DNA from: Lichtheimia corymbifera B2541
Lineage: Eukaryota; Mucoromycota; Mucoromycetes; Mucorales; Lichtheimiaceae
Length of the DNA stretch: 64,000 bases
Reading direction: 5' to 3'
Assembly: GCA_000697475.1 (NCBI GenBank)
Contig: JNEU01000756.1
Span: 62,001-126,000, forward strand
This document shows, piece after piece, positions 35,140-49,255 of the stretch (position 1 is the stretch's first letter; every line of letters starts with the position of its first letter). Under the pieces are notes generated by a model. That model was not told the DNA's origin. It worked only from the letters and a program-made list of their open reading frames with translations, and made no database searches. The position numbers and the translations under genes were made by a program.

Positions 35140-36277
35140 ATGCTGCCAATCACCAACGAATATGCACGAAACGCATCACCACCGTCATTCGGAGGCTCAC
35201 GTCGCCATCGTCGTTCCTCTCATTCAATTCCTATAATATTACGTCGTCTCTTTCGTTTCCCACAAATGGACTTTGAAGTAAGGACTGAATCTCACTATGC
35301 TGTCAATTGCCAAGCTCACGCTCTGTTTCAGTTTGCTCTATGGCAGATGGCGTATCTACTAATCGCCCCTCGACGAGTGTGAGTATGACCAAAAAGATAA
35401 AGTGTGCCTGGAAACTGATTTTTATTATTATAGATATCGCAACATTTACTATCATAAACGTAGGATGGAGAGGGGAGGATGCATTATACGATATGATATT
35501 GACATTGGATCTTGATTAGAGACCAAGAACCAATGGGCACGAGATGATCCGGCATTTCTTGTATTACTGGCTTCTTTATTATGCGGTAAGTGAAAGGAGA
35601 GGCATCCGTACCTAAAATGGGGAACAAGCGATGATTTCTTATACTCGTTGTGCTATGCTAGTATCGGCTGTTGCTTGGGGTCTCGCCTATGGTTTAGGAA
35701 TGGTTGGAATACTACGAGCAATGCTTTTCATGGTACTGGTCGACTTTTTACTGGTGGGATCTTTGGCGGCCACTTTTACTTGGTAAGATGACAATGGATA
35801 TCGAAATGGGGAGTTGTAGCTGATATGGAGAGTGAATTATTAGGTTCGTCTCAAATCGGTTCTTGATCATGGATACAATGGCACATGCAGTCGAACAAAA
35901 GGTGGAATGGGCCTATGCTTTTGACGTGCACTGCAACTCGTTTTTCCCGGTGTTTCTTATTACATACGTACTCCAATTCTTTTTCATGCCGGTGCTCAAG
36001 CACGACAACTGGATTTCTCTCTTCTTTGGCAACACGATCTATTTTTGTGCAGCTGTATGGTACATTTATGGTACATTCTTGGGATTCAATGGTAAGGGTT
36101 GAAAGGCTGGTCCTATGTTTCATCACCACTCATGTATCATTGTTAGCATTACCATTCTTGGCTCACACTGAACTTTTCCTTTATCCAATCCTCATTGGCA
36201 CCATTCTCTATGTCGCTTCATTGTTTGGCTTTAATGTCAGCCAGAATATTCTTACGCTCTACTTTGGTACAACCTGA
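35140..36277 (+). CDS. GMH1: Golgi membrane protein, UNC-50/Gmh1 family
   Basis: UNC-50 proteins are Golgi membrane proteins (yeast Gmh1 binds the Arf exchange factors Gea1/2). After an N-terminal Ser/Arg-rich stretch (residues 1-45, ending FPQMDFE) come FALWQMAYLLIAPRRVYRN, TKNQWARDDPAF and several hydrophobic helices (AVAWGLAYGLGMVGILRAML, VDFLLVGSLAATFTW). The family segment EWAYAFDVHCNSFFPVFLIT and the C-terminal helix LIGTILYVASLFGFNVSQNI follow. It is encoded in about seven short exons, total about 270 residues. The motif WAYxFDVHxNxFFP is diagnostic. Confidence 0.94.
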
Positions 36278-36834
36278 AGATATCTTATTCCCTTATTCTA
36301 CAAAATAGATCTTTTTGCTTTCTTTTATTCACATATAAAGATGTTCACAAATTACTCTCATGGATGTCTCCACACGCTGTGCATAAAAAATCTAGTGTCT
36401 ACCAGCCCAAGTATTCTTATAATATTTAACAGGGTGCATGAAAATAGGGTCTTGAAAAAGGGTCATTGTTCTCCAACTTTCATTTACTTTCCAAGTCAAA
36501 TGCGTGCGTGTGTGTGTAAATGATAATATTATTAGGCATGTGCGCGCATGCGTACAAGCTTGTTTTATGAGCAACAGGAGTGAAGGGAGGAGGAGTGTAA
36601 AATGGGGAGAGAGAGAGAGAGGATGTCAAGGAGAAGGAATATTGTAGGGAAGATAGTACACAGACAAAGAGAGACAAGTAGAGACAGAGAAAAAGGGTGG
36701 ATGTACTTTGTTTCTCTTTTTTCCATATGCACAAGGAGCGAAGATAACGAGGAAAGAGGCGGATTAAAATGTACAAAAGGAGGAATCACCTTGGTGAAGA
36801 AAGAAAATACTGATGGGAATAATGAATGCCACGC
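36278..36834. other. Convergent spacer with GA tract
   Basis: This 557-bp spacer lies between the 3' ends of Gmh1 and the G-alpha gene. A GA run lies at 36606-36622 with purine-rich sequence around it. No gene is supported. Confidence 0.45.
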
Positions 36835-38399
36835 TCAAAGCATACCGGAATCCCGCAACGCATTCTGCAGTAGTGTCTCCTTGACAGCTGCAAACACGAA
36901 CCGGATCTATACAATGAGAAAGGGAGATGATCAATAATGAAGATACGCCTACTACTTGTTATTACTATGCTTACATTGGAGGTATTAGTCGCTTGAGTCA
37001 AGCTATCAGGATACAGTGTATGTGAGCACAAGATGGTTAGCTTGGAATTGATCGACTTACTGCGGGTATATGTTAAGCTTTGCCCGGTTTGTTTGAAGAA
37101 ACCGCCACAGTATGTACTTTGCCGCCTTGTTGGCATCCTTGCCTCCTTCCAATCATAAATTGAGTTACGGTGCAAATAACCAATGATGAAAACGTATGCC
37201 GTTTCTTACCTCCATAGTCCGGAAAGTATTTATTGAGAGGTACACGGGTGAGCTTGGCCTGGAAGAGATCAACTTTGTTTAAGAATAGCATAATGGATGT
37301 GTGAATGAACCAGCGACTGTTGATGATTGATTCGAAAAGTGACAAGCTCTCAAGCATCCGGTTCTGTTAGCAATGGATTAGCATGCAATCTTTGAGTGCC
37401 AATGGTGTTTCCAGACTTACTTGTCGTGATTCTTCCAAAAGGACTTGATCATACTCGCTGAGAGCAACGCAGAATATTATTGATGCTACCGAATCAAAGC
37501 AATGGATCCATTTTCTTCTTTCGGACCGTTGACCACCGACATCAAACATGCTATTATTATAACTTGTGATCAGTCATCCCTCTGGTGGGCTATTGTATTT
37601 TCCCTCTCCCTGCATACTGTATAAAGAGACCTCCTAATTGGAAGCGGATCTCAGTGATGCCTGTTGACTTGAGTCTTGCCCGCAAGACATCCTGCTCAAG
37701 TGGGATGTAGTTGGGATCGCCAATACGTCTAATCTCTCTAAAAAAGCTATCATGTAACGTCAGGGCAATTGCAACCAAAAACGTCTTTTGACTTACTATG
37801 GTGCCGAATCCATCAAATAAAATTCATGCCTTCTTTCTTCCACGCATTCGGCCACCGTTTTGTCCTTCCAAAAGTTGTCTATCGCATCCACAATTTCATC
37901 ATCGAGTTCAAACTTGGGGTCGCCAGGCACTTGATATCCGAGAATACGCCGTGCATGTTCCTTGGATACGGTTGCATCGCGTGAATCCTTATCGTCAAAC
38001 AACAACGAATGCCATGACCTACCTCATTCTCAGCATTGTCCAATGTCATTCCAAAGTCGCCAATGGCTTGAACGAGAGCTTGTGCGGATTCGACAATATT
38101 GCGATAAACGATGACACGCCATGAAAAGAGCTCTTGCTGGGTGTATCCATTTTGATTGATGATCTTCATTTGCTTGAGAATAGTGGATTTGCCAGACTCA
38201 CCGCTCCCTATCACAATGGCGGTTTAGAGGTGAGTTGAAGGGAGCCATGGGAAAGAGGGATGGGGATGAATATAATCTCACCAAGAAGGAGGATTTTGTA
38301 TTCTTTTTCTCGTCGACCACGATCACGCTCAAGCTGTCGATCGATCTCGGTGTTGCGCTGGATGCTGTTGGCCTGTTCTTCGGTGTGACACAGACCCAT
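36835..38399 (-). CDS. Heterotrimeric G-protein alpha subunit
   Basis: This is a membrane-bound GTPase coupling receptors to effectors. About 355 residues. The start MGLCHTEEQ gives Gly2 for myristoylation and Cys4 for palmitoylation. G1 is GSGESGKST, split after LLG by an intron. G2 is [11 protein letters not shown], with the Arg and Thr kept. G3 is [15 protein letters not shown], with the catalytic Gln. G4 is FLNKVDLF. G5 is [15 protein letters not shown], and the C-terminus is [10 protein letters not shown]. The fourth residue from the end is Ser-type rather than Cys, so it lacks the pertussis toxin site. The HLTQATxTSN and ALxDSGxL patterns resemble fungal group III subunits (GNA-3 type, cAMP signalling), from memory. 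The upstream 5' leader on the minus strand is a long CT tract. Confidence 0.95.
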
Positions 38400-38638
38400 G
38401 CTGTCAATAGATATAAAGTTTGCATGAATAAAATGTATTATGATACTCGTTGAATCTTGCACACCTTTGCAAACGAAACACTTGCGGAAGATAGAACTGT
38501 AACAGCTTGGATCGAACAATGTTCATGGTCGACTAGAGATGCATCGACTGCCTTGTATTATTATAATAACGAGATGAGAAAGTTAAAGAAAGCAAAGCCC
38601 CAAAAAAAGAAGCAACAGAGAAGGGAAAAAAAGAACAC

Positions 38639-38718
<80 letters not shown>

Positions 38719-39881
38719 GAGAGGGTCTCCTTCGCCGCAAGTAAACAAGAAAGGGAAGCACCACGGATGAAGGAGAAGAAAGATATTATGTGCGTGGTTG
38801 GAAATGCGTGATTATGTGCGTGCACTGTCAGTCTACCCCACGATATGGAAAGCCCTTGGCGTATTTTTTTTATCTTGCGAACCCCAACAAGCATGTATTG
38901 TATACCATCACGCTTAATGTGCCCATCCCTAGGATCCTCTTGTTGCGTTGTTACCATTTACGGCAGCCTGTGTCATTTCCCTGCGATATATAATACTAAC
39001 GCATGATACTAAGGGGCATCAAGGGTACATAATGATACGTAAAGACACGTCTTTTGCTCCGTTTTCTCTGTTGTTTCTATCATATTGATAATGACGCCTA
39101 TCGCACTAAATTTTATCATCCCCAGCGATGAAAAGGATCGTCATGATCATGTCATCTCCTTCACTATTATTACCACTATGCATGATTACCAATGCGCCTA
39201 ATAGCATTTTGCTCCCAAGAATTTGGAGACATGCAAAAACCTTTCCTGCCCCTTACTAGCACTCTAAAAGATTTCCATGCAAACCACTTGTAAATTTATT
39301 AATTCATGTAGAGTATCATGTGATCATGTACATTGGACATGGTACGTGGGTTTCTTTGGATGGTGTATTATCATTTTCTCCTTGTTTGCACATGCACTGA
39401 TTCATGGCACACGTCTATGGCTGAGACATGCTGCTCCTTATACGTAACCCCATTTTGGTCTTCAACAAAACATACATTAGATATCCGTACGGCGCAAAGG
39501 CCTGATTAAGGATGACGGGAACTTATTGTTTGATCTTATCAAGGCCATCATCGGCATCAAGTAACACGAATGATATTTTATTTATGCATCAACAACAGCA
39601 ACGGGGGAGAGGAGACAAAAAGATAAAAGGTAGTTGTGCTTGACAACGACAACAAAGGTAGTATCTCCTAGTGTTTTGATATATAAAAAAGTCATATAGA
39701 TTGCAGGTGGTAGGTAGGTAATTGGGATATCCTCCGCAGATGTGCCAGCTGGTGGTGAGCGATAGGCAGAGTGAGGGCTATCTGAGATGATGTCACCCGA
39801 TATTTTTGTGTTTTGGTTGCCAGGCGGACAGTGTTCCGACCTCTTTTATTCTCTCTTTACTCCCCCCTCTTCGAAACCAAA
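38400..39881. other. Divergent intergenic region (1.5 kb)
   Basis: This region lies between the G-alpha start and the Qcr9 start on opposite strands. Besides the long AG tract nothing is recognised. The segment next to Qcr9 is pyrimidine-rich (CTCTTTTATTCTCTCTTTAC). No RNA gene could be supported. Confidence 0.4.
38642..38708. repeat. (AG)n microsatellite, about 33 units
   Basis: An almost perfect AG run, followed by interrupted AAAG/AGAG units to about 38723. On the minus strand it is a CT run some 240 bp upstream of the G-alpha start codon. It is long enough to be length-variable. Confidence 0.95.
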
Positions 39882-40146
39882 ATGCCTGCCGCTGGTGCTT
39901 CTTCTGGTCTTGCACGCACTGTGTACAACACTTTCTTCAAGCGTAACTCGGTCTATGTGACCACCATCTTCGCCTCCGCCATTGCATTCGAAATGGGCTT
40001 CGATACCATCAGCGACAAGGTCTGGGATGACATGAACAAGGGTGTAAGTATACATGCGTGAGATCGGTTGTCGAATTATGCATCGCTCACAATGGCTATA
40101 CCGATAGAAACAATGGAAGGATATCAAGCACAAGTACGAGCAGTAG
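39882..40146 (+). CDS. QCR9: Cytochrome bc1 complex subunit 9
   Basis: This is a small single-span subunit of mitochondrial complex III. Two exons (39882-40043 and the final 13 codons ending at 40146) give 66 residues, normal for Qcr9. The sequence runs LARTVYNTFFKRNSVYVTTI, then FASAIAFEMGFDTISDKVWD, and after the intron KQWKDIKHKYEQ. This is the family order: N-terminal matrix stretch, FKRNSVY, one membrane helix, WDxxNxGKQWKDI. The intron ends in GATAG and keeps the frame GKQWKD. Confidence 0.96.
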
Positions 40147-40729
40147 ATTCGCATGGTTGATAAACAGCGCGCTATCTTTCTTGTGTACACCAATAAACCA
40201 TATCGACCTCGATCGTAGAATGCATATACATTTTTACGCACATGCAATCGCTTTCAAAAATGCAGTTAACGATACTACGGCAGTGGAGATTTGTATGGGA
40301 CACACACAATGGAGCTAAGGGATGATGGATGGTAATAGAAAGGAAGGAGGGGGAAAACAATATTCCATAATGACAATAAAACCGTCTCGGTGATCTTCAA
40401 CAAATTGAGCTTATCCCCGTGTCCATGGATACGAACATGCTAGCCCTTTTTTTTGCTTAGAGGGTAGATGACATATTGATGTAATAAAGAAGCTATCGAG
40501 TAGTCTGATTACACGTGGATCCTCATGTTGTGGTTAATGCTAAAAGGGTTGTGGGTCAAAGTGAAACAAAGAATACACATGCGACTTGTATTTCTTACAG
40601 AGATCAGTTGCACACAAAGGATGGTCATTTTGTACGTATGTATCCAGCTCAGCCCCTTCTTTTTCTCGTCTTCTTTTTCTTTTCCTTTTCTGTTCTTGGA
40701 TTCTTGTTCTTAATAACATCCATCTCATC
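40147..40729. other. Intergenic spacer upstream of HSF-type gene
   Basis: This 583-bp spacer ends in a strong T/C-rich tract (about 40660-40705) just before the HSF-type start codon, probably the 5' leader. No gene is seen. Confidence 0.4.
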
Positions 40730-42138
40730 ATGCTGCACCACGATTCTCCAAGCCTTATGGATCATGAGGATGATAATGGTGCTGGCAAACCTCTACCCAA
40801 CTTTGTCAAGAAGTTATGGATGTAATCTCTCTTCATCTTGTCAGTTTATATATTAGCATCATCCTCATTAATGCTGCTCGCGAGAATAATCATAGGCTGG
40901 TCAACAATACAAGCATTGACATGCTCATATGCTGGACGAATGACGGCACTGGGATATGGATAGCAGATGCTGGCGAGTTTTCAAAATCGGTTCTACCGTG
41001 TTACTTTAAACATGGAAACTGGCAGAGCTTCGTGCGGCAATTGAATCGTAGGTGGTGGGTTGCATGGTTGTTACCCGACTAGCTTCTCATTATTATTGCC
41101 TTTCAGTATATGGATTCCGAAAGGTGTGCAATACGTATACCAGTGGTGGCGTTGGTGGTAATAGCAGTCATCAACAAAGCGATGGTTGGCACTTTCGGCA
41201 TAGTTACTTTCGGAAAGGTGCAGAGCATCTCTTGCAATATGTGAAGAGAAAACGCGGAGGAGGTGGTGGTAGTGGTAGTGGTAGTGGTCAATTCAACATG
41301 AAGTTTGTACCCCCTTATACGGTGCCCATCGGTGTGGTAACATCATCAGAACCCAACCCTGCTATATCTTCAACCGCGACAATCGATCATGAAGGAATAA
41401 TCGCTGACGATACCAGACAAAACTACGCAGCTGTTGCATCAAACGCCCTCCAAACACGCCTGCAGCTAATTGAGGACAACTTGCGAGACATGGAAAGTAG
41501 GAACGCACATGTCTGCAGTAACCTCCTTGAGATGCAACGCATACAAACACATCAAAATCAGGTAAATGATACTGTTACATCTACATACACAATCTGTATT
41601 GTTTAACAGGGATAGAGTTAGGCTTTGCACAACATATTGGCGTTTGTCAATTCTATACCTGATGCCGCCGCATCATCCAATCAAGGTAGGCATCATGTCC
41701 CTTTGACTCTGCAACCATCATTTTATTTTACATGGATATGGCAGATATCGTAATAAAAACATGAAGGGAAAAGTGAGTGATGGGGATTGACAAGAAATGG
41801 CTTCTAACAAGGTCTTTGAAGCAGACAGGTTGATGCATGAATGCGAGCGACATGCATCACAGCTATCTAGAACGAAACAAGGTCACATCAGCGGTTCGAC
41901 AGGGACTTGCCTTTTCAACCATAGATATCCGCGTAGTACGGTCAAACATCCAAATGATACCCAAATCCTTTCCTCCCCCTCTTCTGGCGTCAGGGATATC
42001 AAAGAATGCCTTACAACAACATTGCCATCTATTGCAACAGCCATCGCTACTGGTGAACAGGAGACACTAAGACTACCCCCACTATTCTCCACAAGACGTC
42101 ATGTCAACAATGGGATCGAAAGTAATACATATGAATAA
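40730..42138 (+). CDS. Heat-shock-factor-type DNA-binding transcription factor
   Basis: The HSF domain covers roughly residues 23-130: KPLPNFVKKLW, LVNNTSIDMLICWTNDGTG, IWIADAGEFSKSVLPCYFKH, GNWQSFVRQLNLYGFRKV and WHFRHSYFRKGAEHLL. The recognition helix is intact except that the usual RQLNMYGF reads RQLNLYGF, with the Leu codon made across a splice junction. A Gly/Ser linker follows (about 41260-41290), then a short helical segment (LQTRLQLIEDNLRDMESRNA) that could be the oligomerisation coiled coil, and a Ser/Thr-rich tail. Introns were placed by splice signals, one joining SSNQ to EMASNKV. About 370 residues. Whether it is Hsf1-, Sfl1- or Skn7-like is not clear. No receiver domain is seen, which argues against Skn7. 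Confidence 0.87.
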
Positions 42139-42819
42139 ATGGCATTTGGTCTTGTTGTTTATTTTGCAAGGCTCTTTTCAAGAAAAATGATCTATGTCCA
42201 GGAACACATTCTTCTTCGGATGTGTATGATAGATGATGATGATAAAAGAGAAGGGGTTGGGGGATGCATATTGAAAAACAATATCTCCTTGGATCCTTAC
42301 CTTGTGACATTGTTGTTGCATGTTGCTTTAATGTGTTGTTTACAAGCACAAGGTGCATGTGGTAGTGACATATAAATCCAGTGAGCTGGGTAGATGGGCT
42401 TATGGTAGTACACAAAGAGCACATGTTCTATGGACCAAGGCGCTTCACTTGGTTATTTTGGTTTCGAGTGCCATCTAAACATTCCATGGTGATTAGCCGG
42501 TTCTGGAATAGCATAGCACTACCGTTAGTATTGCTTCTTTTTCCCTGCTTGGGATGATGCCCACCCATCTTTTCTGTATTATAGAAATTCAACATAGACG
42601 CTTTATATAAAGACAACAGATATAAATAAGATACAATATAACAGGTATGATGGGATGGGGTGGGGTTATCGACTTGACCACTACTGTGGATACATAGCAA
42701 CATAAAAGCGATCTGGTGTTCCTAAATTGGCAACTTCCACTAAAGCGTAGCTTGTGAACAACTCCTTTGTCTTCTTTGACTATATCCACACTCGTTTTCT
42801 GCTGCTGTCCTTTTACCCC
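42139..42819. other. Intergenic spacer, nothing recognised
   Basis: This 681-bp spacer lies between the HSF-type and Erd1-like genes, both on the plus strand. It is AT-rich without clear repeats. Open frames on the minus strand show no domains. Confidence 0.4.
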
Positions 42820-44243
42820 ATGGACGCCAATGGCACATCGCCGATGACTCCTCACCATTCGCTCTTGCATTCCATCCTACCCGCAGCCACCTATCGCCCG
42901 ATCGTCGTCTTTTGCATTGGCCTGTGGGGTTGGGGCCTGAATCTCTACCTACTTTCAAGACATCATATCGATCCAGCACAGCTTCTTCAAATCCATGCCA
43001 TCGACAAGCATTCACCCATGCATAAAGCAGTGTTTTCACTGGCTACTATCATCACTTTACTCGTCACTCTCAATATGTGGTGGTACTCGCTTATGAAGGG
43101 GCAGGCTTCGACTTGGACACCGTTAATATGCTACGTATTGGCTCTTGCACTTGTCCTTTGGCCTGGTAAAGGGATCTACCGAAAAGAGCGTGAACGTTTT
43201 GTACGGTAAGTACTTAAGGGATATGGAAGGATCATGTACAAGTGCTAAGTTGTATATATATCATTAGCGTCTTACGACGATTATTCTCTCTCAACATTCT
43301 ATCCACGGTCTACTTTGCCGATATCATCTTGGCTGATATTCTTACGAGCTTCTCTAATGTCTTTGGGGATCTTTTCACTACGGGCTGTTCTGCTTTGGGA
43401 AATCCATCTGATAATCCGGATGCTTGTCACCGAGATATCTTTGTGCCTTTACTCATTAGGTACAGTATAGTACAACATGGATCTGGTTTATATTTGTGCT
43501 CTGACAACCTTTTAAAGTTTACCCTACTTGATACGACTACGACAATGCATTTCAGAATATTTGGAATCAGGAGGTCAGACCAAACGCCACCTTTTCAACG
43601 CTTTGAAGTATGCATCCGCTTTCCCTGTCATCATCATCTCGGCTACTCAAAAGCGTGCAGATCATTGGATTGCAGCTACTGGATCTGTACCAAGCACGTG
43701 GTGGATCAATGATACCAATCTTTTTCGTTTATGGTAAAAAGCTTTCAAGGATGTGAGTAGGTTGAGGAATACTGATTTGGGAAAATTAGGATGTTCTTTG
43801 TCTTTATCAACTCAATGTACTCCTTTTGGTGGGATATATCCATGGATTGGTCCTTGATCAATATTACTACGACATCACCACGTACACATCAACAGACACC
43901 CATCCTACGATTCCGTCGCCACTTGCATTTCAATGATCCGATCTGGTATTATGCTGCAATGACGCTTGATTTCGTGCTTCGAACGACTTGGAGTCTGAAA
44001 CTCAGCTCTCATCTTTATGTCAAGAGACTCGAAGGCAGCATCTTTACAATGGAACTATTGGAAGTCTTTAGAAGATGGGTTTGGGTGATCTTTCGGATGG
44101 AAAACGAGTGGGTGAAGCGAGCTACAGCATCACTCCCTACCGATAATCCAGTCCTCTTGTCAATGGAATCTTTACAGAACCCACCACCAAAATTAATGAC
44201 TATTCGAGAAGAAGACGGTGACGATGATCCATCAAGCAAATGA
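42820..44243 (+). CDS. EXS-domain membrane protein, Erd1-like
   Basis: Yeast Erd1 is a Golgi EXS-domain protein needed for retention of luminal ER proteins and for phosphate recycling. The related XPR1/Syg1 proteins also carry an N-terminal SPX domain, which is absent here. Four exons give about 418 residues: PIVVFCIGLWGWGLNLYLLS (first TM), AVFSLATIITLLVTLNMWWY, the ADIILADILTSFSNVFGDLF motif, LISLPYLIRLRQCISEYLES, ALKYASAFPVIIISATQ, NSMYSFWWDISMDWSLI and DFVLRTTWSLKLSS. The last exon keeps the EXS ending MELLEVFRRWVWVIFRMENE. It faces the transketolase gene tail to tail. Confidence 0.9.
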
Positions 44244-44552
44244 TTTATATATTAGCCCTTCCTGTCATATTTATTCAACATACACAATCCACTACACTCT
44301 TTTGCCATAGAAGCCAACCCATCTATCATTCCATCCACATGTAATCTTATTAAACACTTTACATCCGTTTTGCTTTTTTACATCGTTTTATTATAATACA
44401 GGATTCCATGTGCTTATAACTTTTTTCCTGGATTGATGTATTCTTCGTTCTATAATAGAGCGGGTGATCAAATGGAATCAAAGGGATTTTTTTCTACAAA
44501 TGCTGGTTCACATTTTCTTGGGATGGTAATGGATGACGACAGGAAAGAGCGT
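44244..44552. other. Convergent spacer between Erd1-like and transketolase genes
   Basis: This 309-bp 3'-to-3' spacer is very AT-rich with T runs on both strands, consistent with two polyadenylation zones. Nothing else is seen. Confidence 0.4.
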
Positions 44553-47349
44553 TTAGAATTCAATACCAAGCTCAGGGACGTAGCCAACTTGTTGGTAATG
44601 AGCAATGACAGCCTTAGCCTTGGCAGCAGTGTTCTCAGCGGTGATGCCGAACTTCTTGTAAAGTTGACCAGCAGGACCAGAAGCACCGAAGCTGGTCATA
44701 CCAACTTGGGCATGAGCGTACTTTTGCCAAGAGTAGGTACCAAGAGCTTCGATGGAGACAGCTGGCAAGTTGGCAGGCAACACAGACTTGCGGTACTCAG
44801 CAGGTTGCTCATCAAAGAGTTCAGAGCATGGCATAGAAACAACACGAGCGGGAATGTTTTCAGCAGCCAAAAGCTTAGCAGCCTCCACGGCAAGAGAAAC
44901 TTCAGAGCCAGTAGCAACAAGGGCAACCTTGGCATTCTCAGCATCTTGAAGGACATAAGCACCCTTGGTGACAGCTTCAATGGAAGAGCCTTCGAGTTGG
45001 GGCAAACCTTGACGGGACAAAGCAATAACAGAGGGACGATGTGCGTTCTCAAGAGCAACAAGGTAAGTACCAGAGACTTCGTTACCATCAGCAGGACGGA
45101 AGGTCAACATGTTAGGAGTGGCACGAGTCAAGGTCAAAGTCTCAATAGGTTGATGGGTAGGACCATCTTCACCAAGACCAATGGAGTCATGGGTCATGAC
45201 ATAAAGCACTCTGAGTTGGCTTAGAGCAGACAATCTAGCAGCACCCCAGCCGTAACTATACATTATCGTATGTTAGTTATACCCATATTGACCTGTATCA
45301 TATATCCCATACTCACGTCAAGAAGTTCAAGAAGGTACCAGCATAAGGAATGATACCAACGCCATAGGAAGCCAAACCATTCATGATAGCAAACATGGCA
45401 TGTTCACGGACACCATAACGGAAGTAGCGACCAGAGTAATCACCAAGGCCAGTGGAAGGCTATAAGGTTGAGGATCAGTTAATCTTAATTCAAAGGACAT
45501 GTGTGTGTGTGTGCAACTCACATGTTGGAAATCGACAGCCTTCTTCCAGCGAGTGAGGTTGGATCCGGTCAAATCAGCAGAGCCACCCAACAATTCGGGG
45601 ACAGCATCAGCCAAGGCGGTCAAAACACCTTCAGAAAGCTTACGAGTGGCAACAGCAGGATCAGCGGGAGTGAAGCGTGGGAGAGCAGCTTGCCAGTTCT
45701 CGGGCAATTTGCCAGCAAGACGACGAGAAAGTTCAGCAGCCTCTTGGGGATGAGCTTCAGAGTACTTGGCAAAGAGAGCATTCCATTCGGCTTCAGCAGC
45801 AGCACCATGGGCAGCACGAGCACCATAAAGTTCGTAGACCTATCAATTAGAGTTTGGGGGAGGTACGTCAGTGACAAGTGCCCTGTGCCCTTTTTTTCTC
45901 ATGCATTGATGTGGACGTGCGTGTCCCTGGGGGGAATATGGATATCGATCGATAATACCATACCTCTTTAGGTACCACATACTGCTCGTCGGGGTTGAAG
46001 CCAAACTTTTCCTTGACTTGCTTGATGTCATCGGCTATAACAATCATGGAAAATCAGTCAATTGTATATTTCACAGATCGCCAGATAGAAAACAAAGACA
46101 TGACATGTGAATTCATACCTGAGAGAGGGGCACCGTGAACCTTCTCTTCACCTTGCAACAAGGAACCATAACCTACATATCCAAACATATCGCATCGTCA
46201 GATCTCCGCAACATATGATGCCATGGTAACACATTTGCCATCTGCTTGACAGAGCACAGAATGCCATAGAAGCTTCCCCACTTACCAATGGTAGTCTTGA
46301 CCTTGATGATGGTGGGCTTATCGGTCACAGCCTTAGCCTCCTCAATGGCCTTTTCAAGGGCATCAACATCATTGTCACCATCGGCAACAGTAAGAGTGTG
46401 CCAGCCATAGGACTTGAAACGTTCAACAACATCCTCAGTGAAAGACACAGCAGTGTCACCATCAATGGTGATCTTGTTGTCATCGTAGAGAGCTATCAAC
46501 TTGCCGAGCTTCCAGTGACTGTGATGACGGCATATCTCTGAGTTAGCTTTTGAAACACAGTGCGATGGGGCCACATACGCGTATTGATATACACGCACAC
46601 ACACACCCAATTAGAAACTTACCCTGCAAGGGAAACAGCCTCAGCAGCAACACCTTCTTGAAGACAGCCATCACCAACAATGGTGTAAGTGTAGTTGTTG
46701 AAAAGCTCGAAACCAGGGCGGTTGTAGGTGGCAGCCAAATGGGCTTCAGCAGCAGCCAAACCAACAGCGTTGGAGATACCTGGTGTATATCATGGATGTA
46801 TCAGAAATCGAAATCTTGCCATCGTATCCTTCAACAATATATATTACCTTGACCAAGAGGACCAGTGGTCACTTCAACACCGGGGGTATCATGGGCTTCA
46901 GGATGGCCAGGGGTCCTTTTTGATAAGGCTATGTTAGCAACATGATAAGCCCATTTGAAAATTACGAGATCCTTACTTGCTACCGACTTGACGGAACTGC
47001 TTGAGATCATCCATAGAGACATCGAAGCCCAAAAGGTGAAGGTAGATATAGAGAAGAGCACAGCCGTGGCCGTTGGAAAGGACGAAGCGATCACGGTTCA
47101 CGAACTTGGGGTTCTTGGGGTTGACAGTGATGAACTTGTTGAACAAGACGTGAGCCATAGGAGCACAACCCATAGGAGCACCTATATAGGAAGGCGTATA
47201 TGATGTGAGTCATACGTGTTTTTTTGCACCCCAGTTACGAGAAACAACAACAATACGGTACCTGGATGACCAGAGTTGGCGCCACGGACGACATCAGCAG
47301 CGAGAACACGAACAGTGTTAATAGCGCGTTGATCAATAGTTTGGACCAT
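44553..47349 (-). CDS. TKL1: Transketolase
   Basis: This thiamine diphosphate enzyme of the non-oxidative pentose phosphate pathway moves two-carbon units between sugar phosphates. It starts [20 protein letters not shown] at 47349 and ends YVPELGIEF at 44553, about 685 residues in many exons. Visible elements: [34 protein letters not shown], the ThDP/Mg motif [20 protein letters not shown], the pyrimidine-domain [18 protein letters not shown], and [20 protein letters not shown], which carries the conserved Asp and His. All are intact. Codon use looks biased toward C-ending codons compared with its neighbours, as expected of a highly expressed gene. Only about 260 bp separates its start from the stop of the kinase gene upstream. 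Confidence 0.97.
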
Positions 47350-47606
47350 TTTGAGAATGTTGATGGAAAGAAGAAAGGACAAAATACTAACTTGTGACCC
47401 GCAATACCCGCTTTTATACATGATGTTTTCGATCAGTGTCTGGTTGGGGGGAATAAATTGATTGCGGTCTCCCAATTGCTTAGTCGAAAATACACGACTG
47501 GACAAGGTGTGCAAGATGCAGCCAATTACCGTCCATGCAGTACCCCCCAAAAAAAAGTTGTTTGCCATCTATCGGGTATTTTCCCGTCTTTTGCAGCCGT
47601 CCAACT

Positions 47607-49255
<1,649 letters not shown>

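Noticed and set aside
44433..45224. Plus-strand frame of 263 codons opposite transketolase
   Set aside because: It is the antisense reading of conserved transketolase sequence and carries no domain of its own.
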